From Alcanivorax sp. DP30 (GTDB lineage Bacteria > Pseudomonadota > Gammaproteobacteria > Pseudomonadales > Alcanivoracaceae): 64,000 nt of DNA. A model generated the notes under the pieces. It was not told where the DNA came from. It searched no databases and worked only from the letters and a program-made list of their open reading frames with translations. Location: positions 210,858 to 274,857 of the forward strand of contig NZ_WTUY01000004.1 of the NCBI RefSeq assembly GCF_009882945.1. The letters run 5' to 3'. Below, piece by piece: positions 34,371 to 42,886 of this stretch. The translations under genes were made by a program, and so were the position numbers. Within the stretch, counting starts at the first letter, position 1, and every line of letters begins with the position of its first letter.

Positions 34371-35255
34371 TCAGGCCAGGGCGCTCAGGAAGTCCAGCTG
34401 ATCCGCCACGCTAATCTCGCGGGCCTCACCTTGATAAACATCAAAGTGCCCCACTGGATAACGCTTCACCACCGCGTTGGCCATGGCTGCTGCCGCTTTC
34501 TCGGCAGATGATGCAGGCGCCACCGTATCGGTTTCACAGATCAGAATCAGGGCCGGGCAGGTCACCTTGCTGGCGCTGGCCACCGGCCGAAACAGGGGCA
34601 GGACCAGGGCAATCCTGGCCGCCACCTCGTTGGGAACATTGGCAGGCATCAGTGCGGTATACCCGTCCCAGGCATCCGCGCTGGACATGGCTGCCAGCTC
34701 ACCAGGGCGACCCGCAGAGGGCAACGTCTTCGGCCCCATACCCACCGCACTGGCGGCAAGATCCATCATGCCGAGAGCGCTCATCTTCAACGCCTGACCA
34801 ATACCGGCATAACGCACCACCTCCAGCACCGAGGCAAGGCCGTCCATCATCGGACACTGGGCAATAATGCCGGCCACCGGCTCACGACCGGCCACCACCG
34901 ACACCAGCCCGCCAGAAAACGAGGTCCCCCACAACACAATCTTCTGATTGTCCACTTCCGGGATCTTGCGCACACAGGCCAGCGCAGCCTGCCAGTCAGC
35001 CACCTCCCGATTGGGCAGTAACACCTGACGCGGTACGCCCTCGCTTTCACCAAAGTGGCGGTAATCGAACAGGAACACCGCATAGCCAGCCTTCAGAAAG
35101 GCGTCACGAAACGGCTCCAGACCACACTCTTTGGTCAAGCCAAAGCCATGGGCCATCACCAGTGTCAGGAAAGGGCCGTCACCGTCAGGAAGGTACAGAT
35201 CACCACGACAGGACTGGCCATCACTGACAAACCGTAATTCACGTTTTTCACTCAT
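34371..35255 (-). CDS. Alpha/beta hydrolase
   Basis: A 294-residue cytosolic hydrolase. The nucleophile elbow is GTSFSGG (near residue 110), the acid is likely the Asp in CETDTVAP and the His in PVGHFDVYQG; the oxyanion region is MAHGFGLTKECGLEPF. This arrangement resembles dienelactone-hydrolase/X-Pro-dipeptidyl-peptidase-like esterases. The substrate is unknown; esters produced by Baeyer-Villiger oxidation would fit the neighbourhood but this is speculation. A GGAG box supports the start. It lies 82 bases downstream of the cysQ stop codon on the same strand. Confidence 0.85.
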   Translation of the reverse strand: MSEKRELRFVSDGQSCRGDLYLPDGDGPFLTLVMAHGFGLTKECGLEPFRDAFLKAGYAVFLFDYRHFGESEGVPRQVLLPNREVADWQAALACVRKIPEVDNQKIVLWGTSFSGGLVSVVAGREPVAGIIAQCPMMDGLASVLEVVRYAGIGQALKMSALGMMDLAASAVGMGPKTLPSAGRPGELAAMSSADAWDGYTALMPANVPNEVAARIALVLPLFRPVASASKVTCPALILICETDTVAPASSAEKAAAAMANAVVKRYPVGHFDVYQGEAREISVADQLDFLSALA

Positions 35256-35317
35256 GGGAGAGCTCCATATTCAGGACCGCAATCGCAGGGCGGAAATCGC
35301 ATCTTGCTTTTCGCGTT

Positions 35318-35337
35318 GAGCATACGACGTCTGGCGT
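35318..35337. repeat. Short GTCNGAC-type heptad remnant next to the cysQ stop
   Basis: TACGACGTCTGGCGT immediately beside the cysQ stop codon resembles the GTCNGAC units at 22.5 and 25.4 kb, with only about two units left. Confidence 0.4.
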
Positions 35338-36150
35338 TTACCCAATCGCCGGTGCGATAAAGCGCCATTCGTCGATGCTTTGACCCAGCACCAGGAAGTG
35401 CGGGTTAAGGATATTTTCCTTGTTGTATTGAAGCGGCTCGAAGGCGGTGTTCACCACGACGCCCCCGGCGGCGGTGACCACCGCATGAGCTGCCGCGGTA
35501 TCCCACTCGCTGGTAGGTGCCAGACGCGGGTAGATATCGGCACTGCCTTCTGCCACCAGGCACAGTTTCAGGGAAGAGCCCATGGAGGCCCGCTCCACCT
35601 CGCCAACCTCCTCCCGGATAAAGGCTTCCAGCTTTTCCACCGCCTCACCGCCATGACTGCGGCTGGCCACCATCACCACCGGAGTAGTGCGGGCGCGACA
35701 GGTAATCGGCTGGCGTTCATTATTCTGTTCCTTGAAGGCACCGACCCCCTCACCACCCAGATAGGTGATACCCGTCACCGGCACATGGACCACACCCAGC
35801 ACCGGGGTGTCGCCGCGAATCAGGGCAATGTTCACGGTGAATTCGCCATTGCGCTTGATGAATTCCTTGGTGCCGTCCAGCGGATCAACCAGCCAGAACT
35901 GCGGCCAGTCCTTGCGATCCGCGAAGGCAATATCCCCGGATTCTTCGGAGTACACAGGAATCTCCGGGGTCAGCGCTTTGAGACGCGCCTCGATAATGTC
36001 ATGGGCCGCCTTGTCCGCCTCGGTAATCGGCGACTTGTCGTCCTTGGTTTCCACCCCGTGATCATCCCGCTCATACACCTCAAGAATCGCCTCACCGGCT
36101 TCACGGGCAATATCGGCGAGGGGGTTGAGCAGGGTGTTGAAGTCGGTCAT
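35338..36150 (-). CDS. cysQ: 3'(2'),5'-bisphosphate nucleotidase CysQ
   Basis: CysQ removes the 3'-phosphate from PAP and PAPS, keeping sulphate assimilation from stalling. It is a metal-dependent member of the inositol monophosphatase superfamily. Motifs: KSPITEADKAAHDII, EESGDIAF (metal Glu), WLVDPLDGTKEFI (the WxxDPxDGTxxF signature) and SEWDTAAAHAVVTAAGG near the end. From the ATG at 36150 the protein has 270 aa, close to E. coli CysQ; the longer frame reads into the repeat region upstream. An AGGAAAA box precedes this ATG. Confidence 0.95.
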   Translation of the reverse strand: MTDFNTLLNPLADIAREAGEAILEVYERDDHGVETKDDKSPITEADKAAHDIIEARLKALTPEIPVYSEESGDIAFADRKDWPQFWLVDPLDGTKEFIKRNGEFTVNIALIRGDTPVLGVVHVPVTGITYLGGEGVGAFKEQNNERQPITCRARTTPVVMVASRSHGGEAVEKLEAFIREEVGEVERASMGSSLKLCLVAEGSADIYPRLAPTSEWDTAAAHAVVTAAGGVVVNTAFEPLQYNKENILNPHFLVLGQSIDEWRFIAPAIG

Positions 36151-36183
36151 TTGTGTTTTTCCTGTTTTCGAATTCATGTCTGA

Positions 36184-36483
36184 GGAGCAAGCTACAAGCT
36201 TCAAGCTGCAACGCGGTGCAAGGTCTTCATGACCTGCCATCCCGTCACTCCGCGCTGGCTGTTAACGGGGGGCGCGCAAGGCCTACGATCACAGCACGGC
36301 CTTACCCGCGACTTGCAACTTGTCACCTGGAACTTGCGTCTAATCGCTTGCAGGCAAGCTCCTGCAGCGGACGCCGCAGCGGCCACGTTTTATGGCCGCA
36401 CCGAATCCCGCAGCGCGGAGCCGGGAGGACTCGGCTCACCCCGCCACATCCGCGCGTTGCAGCTTGAAACTTGTAGCTTGCCC
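36184..36483. repeat. Heptad arrays (AAGCTNN type), inverted pair filling a 330-base gap
   Basis: AAGCTAC-AAGCTTC-AAGCTGC units at 36184-36215 are the complement of a tract at 36455-36483, which ends at the nudE stop codon. A related tract of ACTTGCA/ACTTGTC units lies between them at 36307-36340. I see no gene between cysQ and nudE. Confidence 0.65.
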
Positions 36484-37029
36484 CTATCTCTTCTCCAGCA
36501 ACCGCTTGGTCATCAACAACGCCGCGATCACCCTTGCCTCCGTCACATCATCCCGTTCGATCAGCTGATCCAGCGCGGACAACTTCCAGGGCACTACTTC
36601 CAGTGTTTCCGGTTCATCGCCGGGCAGTGATTCTTCGTAAAGATCTTCCGCCAGTACCACCTTGATACGGTGGCCCATGTATCCTGGCGACAGAGTCATA
36701 TCCTTCATCAGGGTGAGTTGGCGAGCGCCATGGCCCGCCTCTTCCTTCAATTCCCGGTTAGCGGCCTCGCGCCAGTCCTCACCATGCTCGAACGCGCCCT
36801 TGGGCAGGGTCAGCTCGTAGCTTTCGGTGCCAGCGCCATACTCGCGAATCAACAGCACGGTGTCATTGTCCAGCAACGGCACCATCATCACCGCAGCAAT
36901 CGGCGGGGTACGCAGGCGCTCATAGGTACGCTCCACCCCGTTGCTGAAACGCAAGTGCAGCTCTTCGATACCGAAAAGACGGCTCCTGGCCACCAGACGG
37001 GTGTCGAGAATCTCCGGTTTCTCATCCAT
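36484..37029 (-). CDS. nudE: Nudix hydrolase NudE (ADP-sugar/NADH pyrophosphatase type)
   Basis: A 181-residue enzyme that hydrolyses ADP-ribose, Ap3A and NADH-like substrates. The Nudix box reads GAFEHGEDWREAANRELKEE followed by AG, with the expected Gly, Arg-Glu and Glu-Glu residues. Flanking sequence (TRLVARSRLFGIEELHLRFS and IREYGAGTESYELTLPKG) closely follows E. coli NudE. It is divergent from the yrfG-hslR-hslO run, the same neighbours as in E. coli. Confidence 0.94.
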   Translation of the reverse strand: MDEKPEILDTRLVARSRLFGIEELHLRFSNGVERTYERLRTPPIAAVMMVPLLDNDTVLLIREYGAGTESYELTLPKGAFEHGEDWREAANRELKEEAGHGARQLTLMKDMTLSPGYMGHRIKVVLAEDLYEESLPGDEPETLEVVPWKLSALDQLIERDDVTEARVIAALLMTKRLLEKR

Positions 37030-37090
37030 AATCTGTCATCAAGTGCCTTCTTCTGAAGAGCGAAGACTAACCTGATCGCCCGGGAATTGC

Positions 37091-37753
37091 ATGATTGACT
37101 GGCAGTCTGTGGACACTGTGTTACTGGATATGGACGGCACCCTGCTGGACCTGAGTTTCGACAACTGGTTCTGGCAGCGCCATGTCCCCGAAGCCTACGC
37201 CCGGCAGCTGGGACTTCCCCAGGATGAAGCTGACCGCATTATCCATGACTGGATCACCAGCCATCAGGGCACGCTGAACTGGTACTGCCTGGATTTCTGG
37301 ACCGATGAGCTGGGACTGGAAATCGCCCGCTTGAAAAGCGAAGCCCGCGACCGCATATCGGTGCGGCCCGGCGCCGAGATGTTCCTGGAACACCTCCAGC
37401 AATCCGGCAAGCAGATCATCATGGTAACCAATGCCCATCGTGATGCACTGGACGTAAAAGTGGCCCAGACCGGCATCGACAAGTACTTTCATGAGCTGGT
37501 CTCCAGTCATGACTACGGCCACCCCAAGGAAGCCCAGGCCTTCTGGCAGCATTTGCAGCGCCACCTTCCCTTTGAGCCGACCCGGGCCTTGCTGGTGGAC
37601 GATTCCCTGCCCGTGCTGCATAGCGCCAAACTGTATGGCATCGGCCAGCCGGTGAGCATCCTGCATCCGGATTCCAGCCTGCCCAAACGGGAGCACACCG
37701 ACCCGTTTGTGGCCATTGATGATTTCGAATCGGTACTGCCGGAAGCAGAATAA
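37091..37753 (+). CDS. yrfG: HAD hydrolase YrfG (GMP/IMP nucleotidase)
   Basis: A 220-residue HAD phosphatase. Motif I is LLDMDGTLLDL, motif II is IMVTNAH, and motif III/IV region is GHPKEAQAFW followed by ALLVDDSLPVLHSA. The insertion FDNWFWQRHVPEAYA is specific to the YrfG branch, shown in E. coli to dephosphorylate purine nucleotides. It is first in a tight run with hslR (2 bases apart) and hslO, and divergent from nudE. Confidence 0.93.
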   Translation: MIDWQSVDTVLLDMDGTLLDLSFDNWFWQRHVPEAYARQLGLPQDEADRIIHDWITSHQGTLNWYCLDFWTDELGLEIARLKSEARDRISVRPGAEMFLEHLQQSGKQIIMVTNAHRDALDVKVAQTGIDKYFHELVSSHDYGHPKEAQAFWQHLQRHLPFEPTRALLVDDSLPVLHSAKLYGIGQPVSILHPDSSLPKREHTDPFVAIDDFESVLPEAE

Positions 37754-37755
37754 CC

Positions 37756-38142
37756 ATGGAAAGCGTACGCATTGATTCCTGGCTGTGGGCCGCCCGCTTC
37801 TTCAAGACCCGCACCCTGGCCAAAACCGCCATTGAGGGTGGCAAGGTACATATAGATGGCAGCCGAACCAAACCCAGCAAGGCGGTTCAGCCCGGCCAGA
37901 CCGTGACCATCACCAAGGGCACAGAACACTTTGAAGTGATCGTGCGCGATCTGAGCAGCAAACGCGGCCCGGCCAAGGTGGCACAGACACTGTACGAGGA
38001 AACCCCGGAAAGTGTGGCCAAACGGGAAATGAGCAGCGAACAGCGAAAACTGGCCCGGGCGGCAGCAGCGGCCCCGGATCACAAACCCAGCAAGAAGGAG
38101 CGCCGGGATATCCAGCGCTTCCGGCGGGACAATCTGGAATAA
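37756..38142 (+). CDS. hslR: Ribosome-associated heat shock protein Hsp15
   Basis: A 128-residue S4-domain RNA-binding protein. Residues 1-60 are the S4 fold ([20 protein letters not shown] and [15 protein letters not shown]), followed by a basic helical tail ([16 protein letters not shown]). Hsp15 binds dissociated 50S subunits that still carry nascent chains and helps recycle them. It lies 2 bases after yrfG and 77 bases before hslO, so is probably co-transcribed with both. Confidence 0.95.
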   Translation: MESVRIDSWLWAARFFKTRTLAKTAIEGGKVHIDGSRTKPSKAVQPGQTVTITKGTEHFEVIVRDLSSKRGPAKVAQTLYEETPESVAKREMSSEQRKLARAAAAAPDHKPSKKERRDIQRFRRDNLE

Positions 38143-38219
38143 CCTTTATCGTGGTAGAACGCCCCCTGCCCAGTGAGAGCCGGTATTCGACCACGAACTT
38201 CCAACATCAGGACATTGTC

Positions 38220-39074
38220 ATGCAAGACCACAAGCAGCGCTTTCTTTTCCCTGACTCTGACATTCGGGGCGAACTGGTCCAGGTAGAAGGCAGCATCAGC
38301 CGCATTCTTGAAGGCCACAGCTACCCGCTGCCCGTGCAGGGCCTGATCGGCGAAGCCGTGGCCGCCGTGGCACTCCTTGCCAGCACCCTCAAGTTCAAGG
38401 GCCGCCTGGCACTGCAAGCGCAGGGCCACGGCCCGGTCTCCCTGTTGCTGGCCGAATGCACCAATGAGGGCGAGCTGCGCGCCGTGGCTCGCCACAGCGA
38501 GGGCCAGGACTGGAGCCACGGTGACATCCGCACCCTGATCGGCGATGGCAACATGGTCATTACCATCATTCCCGAGCAGGGACAGCAGTACCAGGGCATC
38601 GTGCCGCTGGAAGGCGACACCCTTGCCCAGTGCCTGGAATCCTATTTTCAGCAATCCGAGCAGCTGCCCACCCGCCTGTGGCTGACCAGCGGCAACAATC
38701 GCGCGGCCGGTCTGCTGCTGCAGCGGCTACCCAACCAGCTGGCCAGCACGGATGCCAATACTCAAATGTGGAATCACCTGGATGCCCTGGCCACCACCCT
38801 GACCATGGAGGAGCTGCTGAATCTGGATGACCAGACCATCCTCCACCGGCTGTTCCATGACACTCCACCGCAACTGCCCGACGCCCAGCCCCTGCAGTTC
38901 GGCTGCACCTGCACCCGGGACCGCAACCGTAACGCCTTGATTTCCCTTGGCGTCAACGAATTGCAGACCCCGCTGGACGAAGACGGCGAAGTTACCCTCA
39001 CCTGCGACTTCTGCCGCCACCAGGAGAAGTTCGATGCCGTGGATCTGGCGGAGATGATCAAGGAAATCAATTAA
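38220..39074 (+). CDS. hslO: Redox-regulated chaperone Hsp33
   Basis: A 284-residue cytosolic holdase activated by oxidation. The C-terminal zinc/redox switch has its cysteines as CTC (in [10 protein letters not shown]) and CDFC (in LTCDFCRHQ). The N-terminal substrate-binding domain shows [18 protein letters not shown] and [19 protein letters not shown]. The ATG at 38220 gives the normal N-terminus ([20 protein letters not shown]); the in-frame sequence upstream is not conserved. Third gene of the yrfG-hslR-hslO run. Confidence 0.96.
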   Translation: MQDHKQRFLFPDSDIRGELVQVEGSISRILEGHSYPLPVQGLIGEAVAAVALLASTLKFKGRLALQAQGHGPVSLLLAECTNEGELRAVARHSEGQDWSHGDIRTLIGDGNMVITIIPEQGQQYQGIVPLEGDTLAQCLESYFQQSEQLPTRLWLTSGNNRAAGLLLQRLPNQLASTDANTQMWNHLDALATTLTMEELLNLDDQTILHRLFHDTPPQLPDAQPLQFGCTCTRDRNRNALISLGVNELQTPLDEDGEVTLTCDFCRHQEKFDAVDLAEMIKEIN

Positions 39075-39222
39075 TAATGAATAGTTAATAAATTCGCGAG
39101 ATTGGTGATAGGTTCTGCAATGTGAGAGGCCGCGACCAAGGGATAGGCGCGGCCTCTTGCGTATGAGGCAAAACCACACTGCCGCGCGCAACTGTTAACT
39201 GTTCATTATTAACTATTAATTG
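39070..39222. repeat. Heptad arrays (TTAAC/TTAAT type), inverted pair after hslO
   Basis: ATTAATA-ATGAATA-GTTAATA units overlap the hslO stop codon (39070-39092) and pair with GTTAACT-GTTCATT-ATTAACT-ATTAATT units at 39190-39222. Between them is a GAGGCCGCG hairpin (see 39125-39158). No gene is seen from 39075 to 39436. Confidence 0.65.
39125..39158 (+). terminator. Hairpin after hslO
   Basis: GAGGCCGCG and CGCGGCCTC arms with a 14-base loop, about 50 bases past the hslO stop. There are only two T after the stem, so termination would be weak or factor-aided. Confidence 0.45.
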
Positions 39223-39436
39223 CCTTTGGCGCATGACCGGCCAGTCCGAGGGGGAATCGCCACTGTTTCAGATTTCTGGCATAATCGCGCGCCTGTGCTG
39301 ACTGGAGCCTGGCTCTAGTCACCTTTATGTCTTGCCCGCTGGCTGTAACGGGCACGAGACCGGCACTGTTACCCGCAATGCGAACCCGGTACGGAACACC
39401 ACGCCGTACCGCATGGCTACAAGCCCAGGAATGACC

Positions 39437-40981
39437 ATGACCGACCCGATTGTTTATAACGACCTCAGCCCAGCCCAGCTGGTAGAAATGGCTGTTCAGC
39501 GTAACGAAGGCCGCCTGTCCGACACCGGCGCCCTGGTGGTGGAAACCGGTCACCGCACCGGCCGCTCTCCCATGGACCGTTACATCGTTGAAGAGCCGAG
39601 CACCAGCGAGCATATCCACTGGGGCGCCATTAACCGTCCCTTCCCCGCTGACAAGTTTGATGCTCTGTGGGATCGCGTTTCCGCTGCCACCGGGGAAAGC
39701 GACAGCTTCGTTTCCCACCTGCATGTGGGCGCTGACTCTGATCATTACCTGGCCGTAAAAGTGACTGCGCAAACCGCGTGGCACAACCTGTTCGCCAACA
39801 CCATGTTCATCCGCCCGGAAAAGTACAACCCGCGCAGCAAGGAAGAGTGGCAGATCCTGCACGCCCCGCACTTCCAGTGCGAGCCCGAGCGTGACGGCAC
39901 CAACTCCGACGGCTGTGTGATCCTCAACTTTGCCCAGCGCAAGGTACTGATCGCCGGTATGCGTTACGCCGGTGAAATGAAGAAAGCCATGTTCTCCGTG
40001 CAGAACTTCCTGCTGCCGGAGAAAGACGTACTGCCGATGCACTGTTCCGCCAACGTGGGCGATGACGGCGACGTGGCCCTGTTCTTCGGCCTGTCCGGCA
40101 CGGGAAAAACCACCCTGTCCGCCGATCCGGCCCGTTACCTGATTGGTGATGACGAGCACGGCTGGGGCAAGGACGTGGTCTTCAACATCGAAGGCGGTTG
40201 CTACGCCAAGTGCATCGACCTGAGCCAGAAGAACGAGCCGGTAATCTGGGACGCCATCAAGTTCGGCGCGGTACTGGAAAACGTCATCATCAATGACGAG
40301 ACCCGCACCGCCGACTACACCGACGTGTCCCTGACCCAGAACACCCGTGCCGCCTACCCGCTGGAAAACATCGACAAGAAAGTCGAAGCCAACCGAGCCG
40401 GCGAGCCCAAGCACATCATCTTCCTGACTTGCGACCTGACCGGCGTCCTGCCGCCTGTGTCCAAGTTGTCCAAGGAAGCGGCGGCGTACCACTTCCTGAG
40501 CGGCTACACCGCGCTGGTGGGCTCCACTGAAATGGGTTCCGGTGGCGGCATCAAGAGCACCTTCTCCACCTGCTTCGGCGCGCCCTTCTTCCCCCGTCGT
40601 GCCGGCGAGTACGCCGAGCTGTTGATCAAGCGCATGGAAGAATTCGGCTCCAAGGTTTACCTGGTGAACACTGGCTGGACCGGTGGCCCCTACGGTGAAG
40701 GCGAGCGTTTCAGCATCCCCACCACCCGTGGCGTGGTTACTGCCATTCTGTCCGGCGAGCTGGACGAAGCAGAAACCGAGCACCTGGACATCATCAACCT
40801 GGACGTGCCGAAGTCTGTTCCCGGCGTTGACAGCAAGCTGCTGCAGCCCAAGAACACCTGGGCCAACCCGGAAAACTACGAAGCACGCGCCCGCGATCTG
40901 GCCGAGCAGTTCGAGAAGAACTTCGCCGAGAAGTACGCGGATGTGTCCGACGAGATTCGCGCCGCCGGCCCCAAGGCCTGA
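39437..40981 (+). CDS. pckA: Phosphoenolpyruvate carboxykinase (ATP)
   Basis: PckA converts oxaloacetate and ATP to phosphoenolpyruvate, the entry to gluconeogenesis, essential for a cell living on alkanes and fatty acids. At 514 aa it matches the Pseudomonas-type length. Motifs: [14 protein letters not shown] (substrate arginine), the P-loop [14 protein letters not shown], the metal/kinase block [13 protein letters not shown], and [20 protein letters not shown]. The ATG at 39437 is preferred to one two codons upstream because CAGGA lies at a better distance. It follows hslO as in E. coli and has its own long leader and terminator. Confidence 0.96.
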   Translation: MTDPIVYNDLSPAQLVEMAVQRNEGRLSDTGALVVETGHRTGRSPMDRYIVEEPSTSEHIHWGAINRPFPADKFDALWDRVSAATGESDSFVSHLHVGADSDHYLAVKVTAQTAWHNLFANTMFIRPEKYNPRSKEEWQILHAPHFQCEPERDGTNSDGCVILNFAQRKVLIAGMRYAGEMKKAMFSVQNFLLPEKDVLPMHCSANVGDDGDVALFFGLSGTGKTTLSADPARYLIGDDEHGWGKDVVFNIEGGCYAKCIDLSQKNEPVIWDAIKFGAVLENVIINDETRTADYTDVSLTQNTRAAYPLENIDKKVEANRAGEPKHIIFLTCDLTGVLPPVSKLSKEAAAYHFLSGYTALVGSTEMGSGGGIKSTFSTCFGAPFFPRRAGEYAELLIKRMEEFGSKVYLVNTGWTGGPYGEGERFSIPTTRGVVTAILSGELDEAETEHLDIINLDVPKSVPGVDSKLLQPKNTWANPENYEARARDLAEQFEKNFAEKYADVSDEIRAAGPKA

Positions 40982-41000
40982 GTAGCGTGAGCTATTGAAG

Positions 41001-41025
41001 AAGCCCGCCACCGGCGGGCTTTTTC
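41001..41025 (+). terminator. Intrinsic terminator after pckA
   Basis: AAGCCCGCC and GGCGGGCTT arms with a tight loop and a run of five T, 20 bases past the stop codon. Confidence 0.9.
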
Positions 41026-41080
41026 ATTATCGCCCGGCGTGCAGACCCGCGCGCCAGGGAAGATAGGGAAGTTTTTCCAG

Positions 41081-41109
41081 TTTGATCCCGCGCCAAGTGC
41101 GGGATCAAA
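41081..41109. repeat. TTTGATCCCGC palindrome between pckA and ndh
   Basis: Perfect 11-base arms with a 7-base spacer. Related to the GATCCCGGG palindrome at 16705. It lies about 130 bases upstream of the ndh start and could be a mobile short palindrome or a leader hairpin. Confidence 0.55.
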
Positions 41110-41240
41110 TTTGCATTTCCGGCCCGGAAAGCTCGGCGCCGGCCGCCCCAAAAGGGCCTGCCTTTGAAGAATAATTCAGAAACACAAAATGAATTTGAAC
41201 GGTTTGCCCGTCCGTGACGGCGAACCTGACAGGAGCTTCA

Positions 41241-42533
41241 ATGAGCATACCCAAGATTGTTGTCGTTGGCGGCGGTGCCGGCGGCTTGCCTCTGGTCACC
41301 AAACTGGGCCGCAAACTCGGCCGTGTCGGCAACGCCGATGTGACGCTGGTGGATTCCTCCAGCATTCACGTCTGGAAACCCCGCTTCCACGAAGTGGCCA
41401 CCGGTGCCATTGATGCCGATCTCGATGCAGTGGATTACCGTGCCCATGCGCAGTTGAACCATTACCGCTTCGAGCCCGGCACGCTTACCGAAGTGGACAC
41501 GGCCAACCAGCAGCTTACTCTGGCCCCGCTCCATGATGAGCACGGCAAGGAAGTGCTGCCACAACGCCAACTGGACTACGACTACCTGGTGCTGGCCACC
41601 GGCAGCCAAAGTAATGACTTTGGCACTCCCGGTGTACGCGACAATTGTCTGTTCATGGACAGCCGCGCCCAGGCCGAGCGTTTTCGTGAGCGTTTCCTGA
41701 ATGCCTGCCTGCATGCCAACTACGAGGGCAAACCGGTCTCCGTGGCCATCGTTGGCGGTGGCGCTACCGGGGTGGAACTGGCGGCAGAACTGCACCACGC
41801 CGTGTCCATGCTCAACTTTTACGGCCACGACAAGCTGGATCGCAAGCACCTGCAGGTGGATATCATCGAGGCGGCACCGCGCATCCTGCCGGTGTTGAGC
41901 GAGCGCGTGTCTGCCACCGCCACCAAACGCCTGGAAGCCCTGGGCGTGAAAGTGCGCACCGGCGTCATGGTGGCTGAAGCCACCGAAGAAGCCTTCGTGC
42001 CAAAGGACGGCGACCCGATCAAGGCTGATCTGCTGGTCTGGGCCGCGGGTGTGAAGTGTCCGGAATGGCTGGGCCAGATTGAAGGCCTTACCACTAACCG
42101 CATCAACCAGGTGGAAGTGGAACCAACCCTGCAGGCCAAGGGCCACAAGAACATCTTCATCATTGGTGATGCGGCCTTCCTGATCCCGGAAGGCGCGGAA
42201 CGGCCAATCCCGCCGCGCGCCCAGTCTGCCCAGCAGATGGCCCAGCACACCGCCCGCAGCCTGCAGCAGTTGCTGATGAACCGCGACCCGCGTCCGTTCG
42301 AATACAAGGACCACGGCTCCCTCGTGTCCCTGTCCAACTACAGTTCCGTGGGCATGCTGATGGGCAACCTGAAAGGCGGCAACTTCTTCGTGGAAGGCTG
42401 GCTGGCAAGAATGATGTACATCAGCCTGTACCGTATGCACCAGGCCGCGCTGTATGGTTGGCCGAGAACGGTGATGCTGTTGATCGCCGGGCGCTTCAAC
42501 AAGCTGGTTAGACCGCGATTGAAGTTGCACTGA
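41241..42533 (+). CDS. ndh: Type II NADH:quinone oxidoreductase
   Basis: A 430-residue single-subunit NADH dehydrogenase that passes electrons from NADH to quinone without pumping protons. The FAD motif is VVVGGGAGGLPLVTKL, the NADH motif is VAIVGGGATGVELAAEL, and NIFIIGDAAFL is the second FAD block. The C-terminal ~50 residues are amphipathic and anchor the enzyme to the membrane. The start with an ACAGGAG box is at 41241. In an alkane oxidiser it could dispose of NADH quickly; it is monocistronic with a good terminator. Confidence 0.93.
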   Translation: MSIPKIVVVGGGAGGLPLVTKLGRKLGRVGNADVTLVDSSSIHVWKPRFHEVATGAIDADLDAVDYRAHAQLNHYRFEPGTLTEVDTANQQLTLAPLHDEHGKEVLPQRQLDYDYLVLATGSQSNDFGTPGVRDNCLFMDSRAQAERFRERFLNACLHANYEGKPVSVAIVGGGATGVELAAELHHAVSMLNFYGHDKLDRKHLQVDIIEAAPRILPVLSERVSATATKRLEALGVKVRTGVMVAEATEEAFVPKDGDPIKADLLVWAAGVKCPEWLGQIEGLTTNRINQVEVEPTLQAKGHKNIFIIGDAAFLIPEGAERPIPPRAQSAQQMAQHTARSLQQLLMNRDPRPFEYKDHGSLVSLSNYSSVGMLMGNLKGGNFFVEGWLARMMYISLYRMHQAALYGWPRTVMLLIAGRFNKLVRPRLKLH

Positions 42534-42540
42534 GGCGGTA

Positions 42541-42572
42541 GCGAGCTTCGAGCTTCGAGCTTCGAAGATCAA
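42541..42572. repeat. Heptad array (GAGCTTC type) just after the ndh stop
   Basis: Three consecutive GAGCTTC units begin 8 bases after the ndh stop codon. They are the partner of the tract at 42850-42886 across the terminator and the BIME-like element. Confidence 0.65.
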
Positions 42573-42600
42573 ACCCCGGACCGAAGTCGCCCGCAATAAG

Positions 42601-42634
42601 AAAAGGCCGCCCCCAGATTGGGGCGGCCTTTTTG
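42601..42634 (+). terminator. Intrinsic terminator after ndh
   Basis: AAGGCCGCCCC and GGGGCGGCCTT arms, six-base loop, flanked by A-rich and T-rich runs; can act in both directions. Confidence 0.9.
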
Positions 42635-42640
42635 TTTTCT

Positions 42641-42772
42641 GTAGGAGTTCCTCTCGAGGGACGAACCGTGCGCAGCACGGCACCGCCCGAAGGGCGATCA
42701 GGTTTGTTGGCGCAGGCCTTGGGCTGCTCACCTCGCTATCGCTCGGGTTCGTCCCTCGAGAGGAACTCCTAC
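42641..42772. repeat. BIME-like element with perfect 27-bp terminal inverted repeats
   Basis: Arms 42641-42667 and 42746-42772 are exact complements. Ends (GTAGGAGTTC outside, GGGACGAA inside) and the internal hairpin CGTGCGCAGCACG match the element at 24863-25019, while the middle of the arms differs (CTCTCGAG here) with both arms changed together. Confidence 0.8.
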
Positions 42773-42849
42773 AAGGAGCGCTGTAGAAAGGTTCTCATTT
42801 ATGTTGCGCGGGCAATCATGCGGGAGGGTTGGCACCTAACCCCTCCCGC

Positions 42850-42886
42850 GCCTCGTAGCTCACAGCTCATAGCTCGCAGCTGCTTT
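42850..42886. repeat. Heptad array (GAGCTNN type) abutting the stop codon of the barrel gene
   Basis: Units CTCGTAG-CTCACAG-CTCATAG-CTCGCAG lie directly beside the stop codon at 42887. Read on the minus strand they are four GAGCTNN units right after the stop of the large outer-membrane protein. Confidence 0.65.

Noticed and set aside
39209-41011. 600-codon minus-strand frame across pckA
   Set aside because: It is antisense to a gene with all PEP carboxykinase motifs and has no recognisable domain; a codon-bias shadow.
41238-42731. 497-codon minus-strand frame across ndh
   Set aside because: It is antisense to an intact type II NADH dehydrogenase and runs through the terminator and palindromic element beyond it.
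22503-42886. Heptad arrays as CRISPR or coding microsatellites
   Set aside because: Units are only 7 nt, there are no spacers of constant length, no cas genes, and the tracts lie outside genes.
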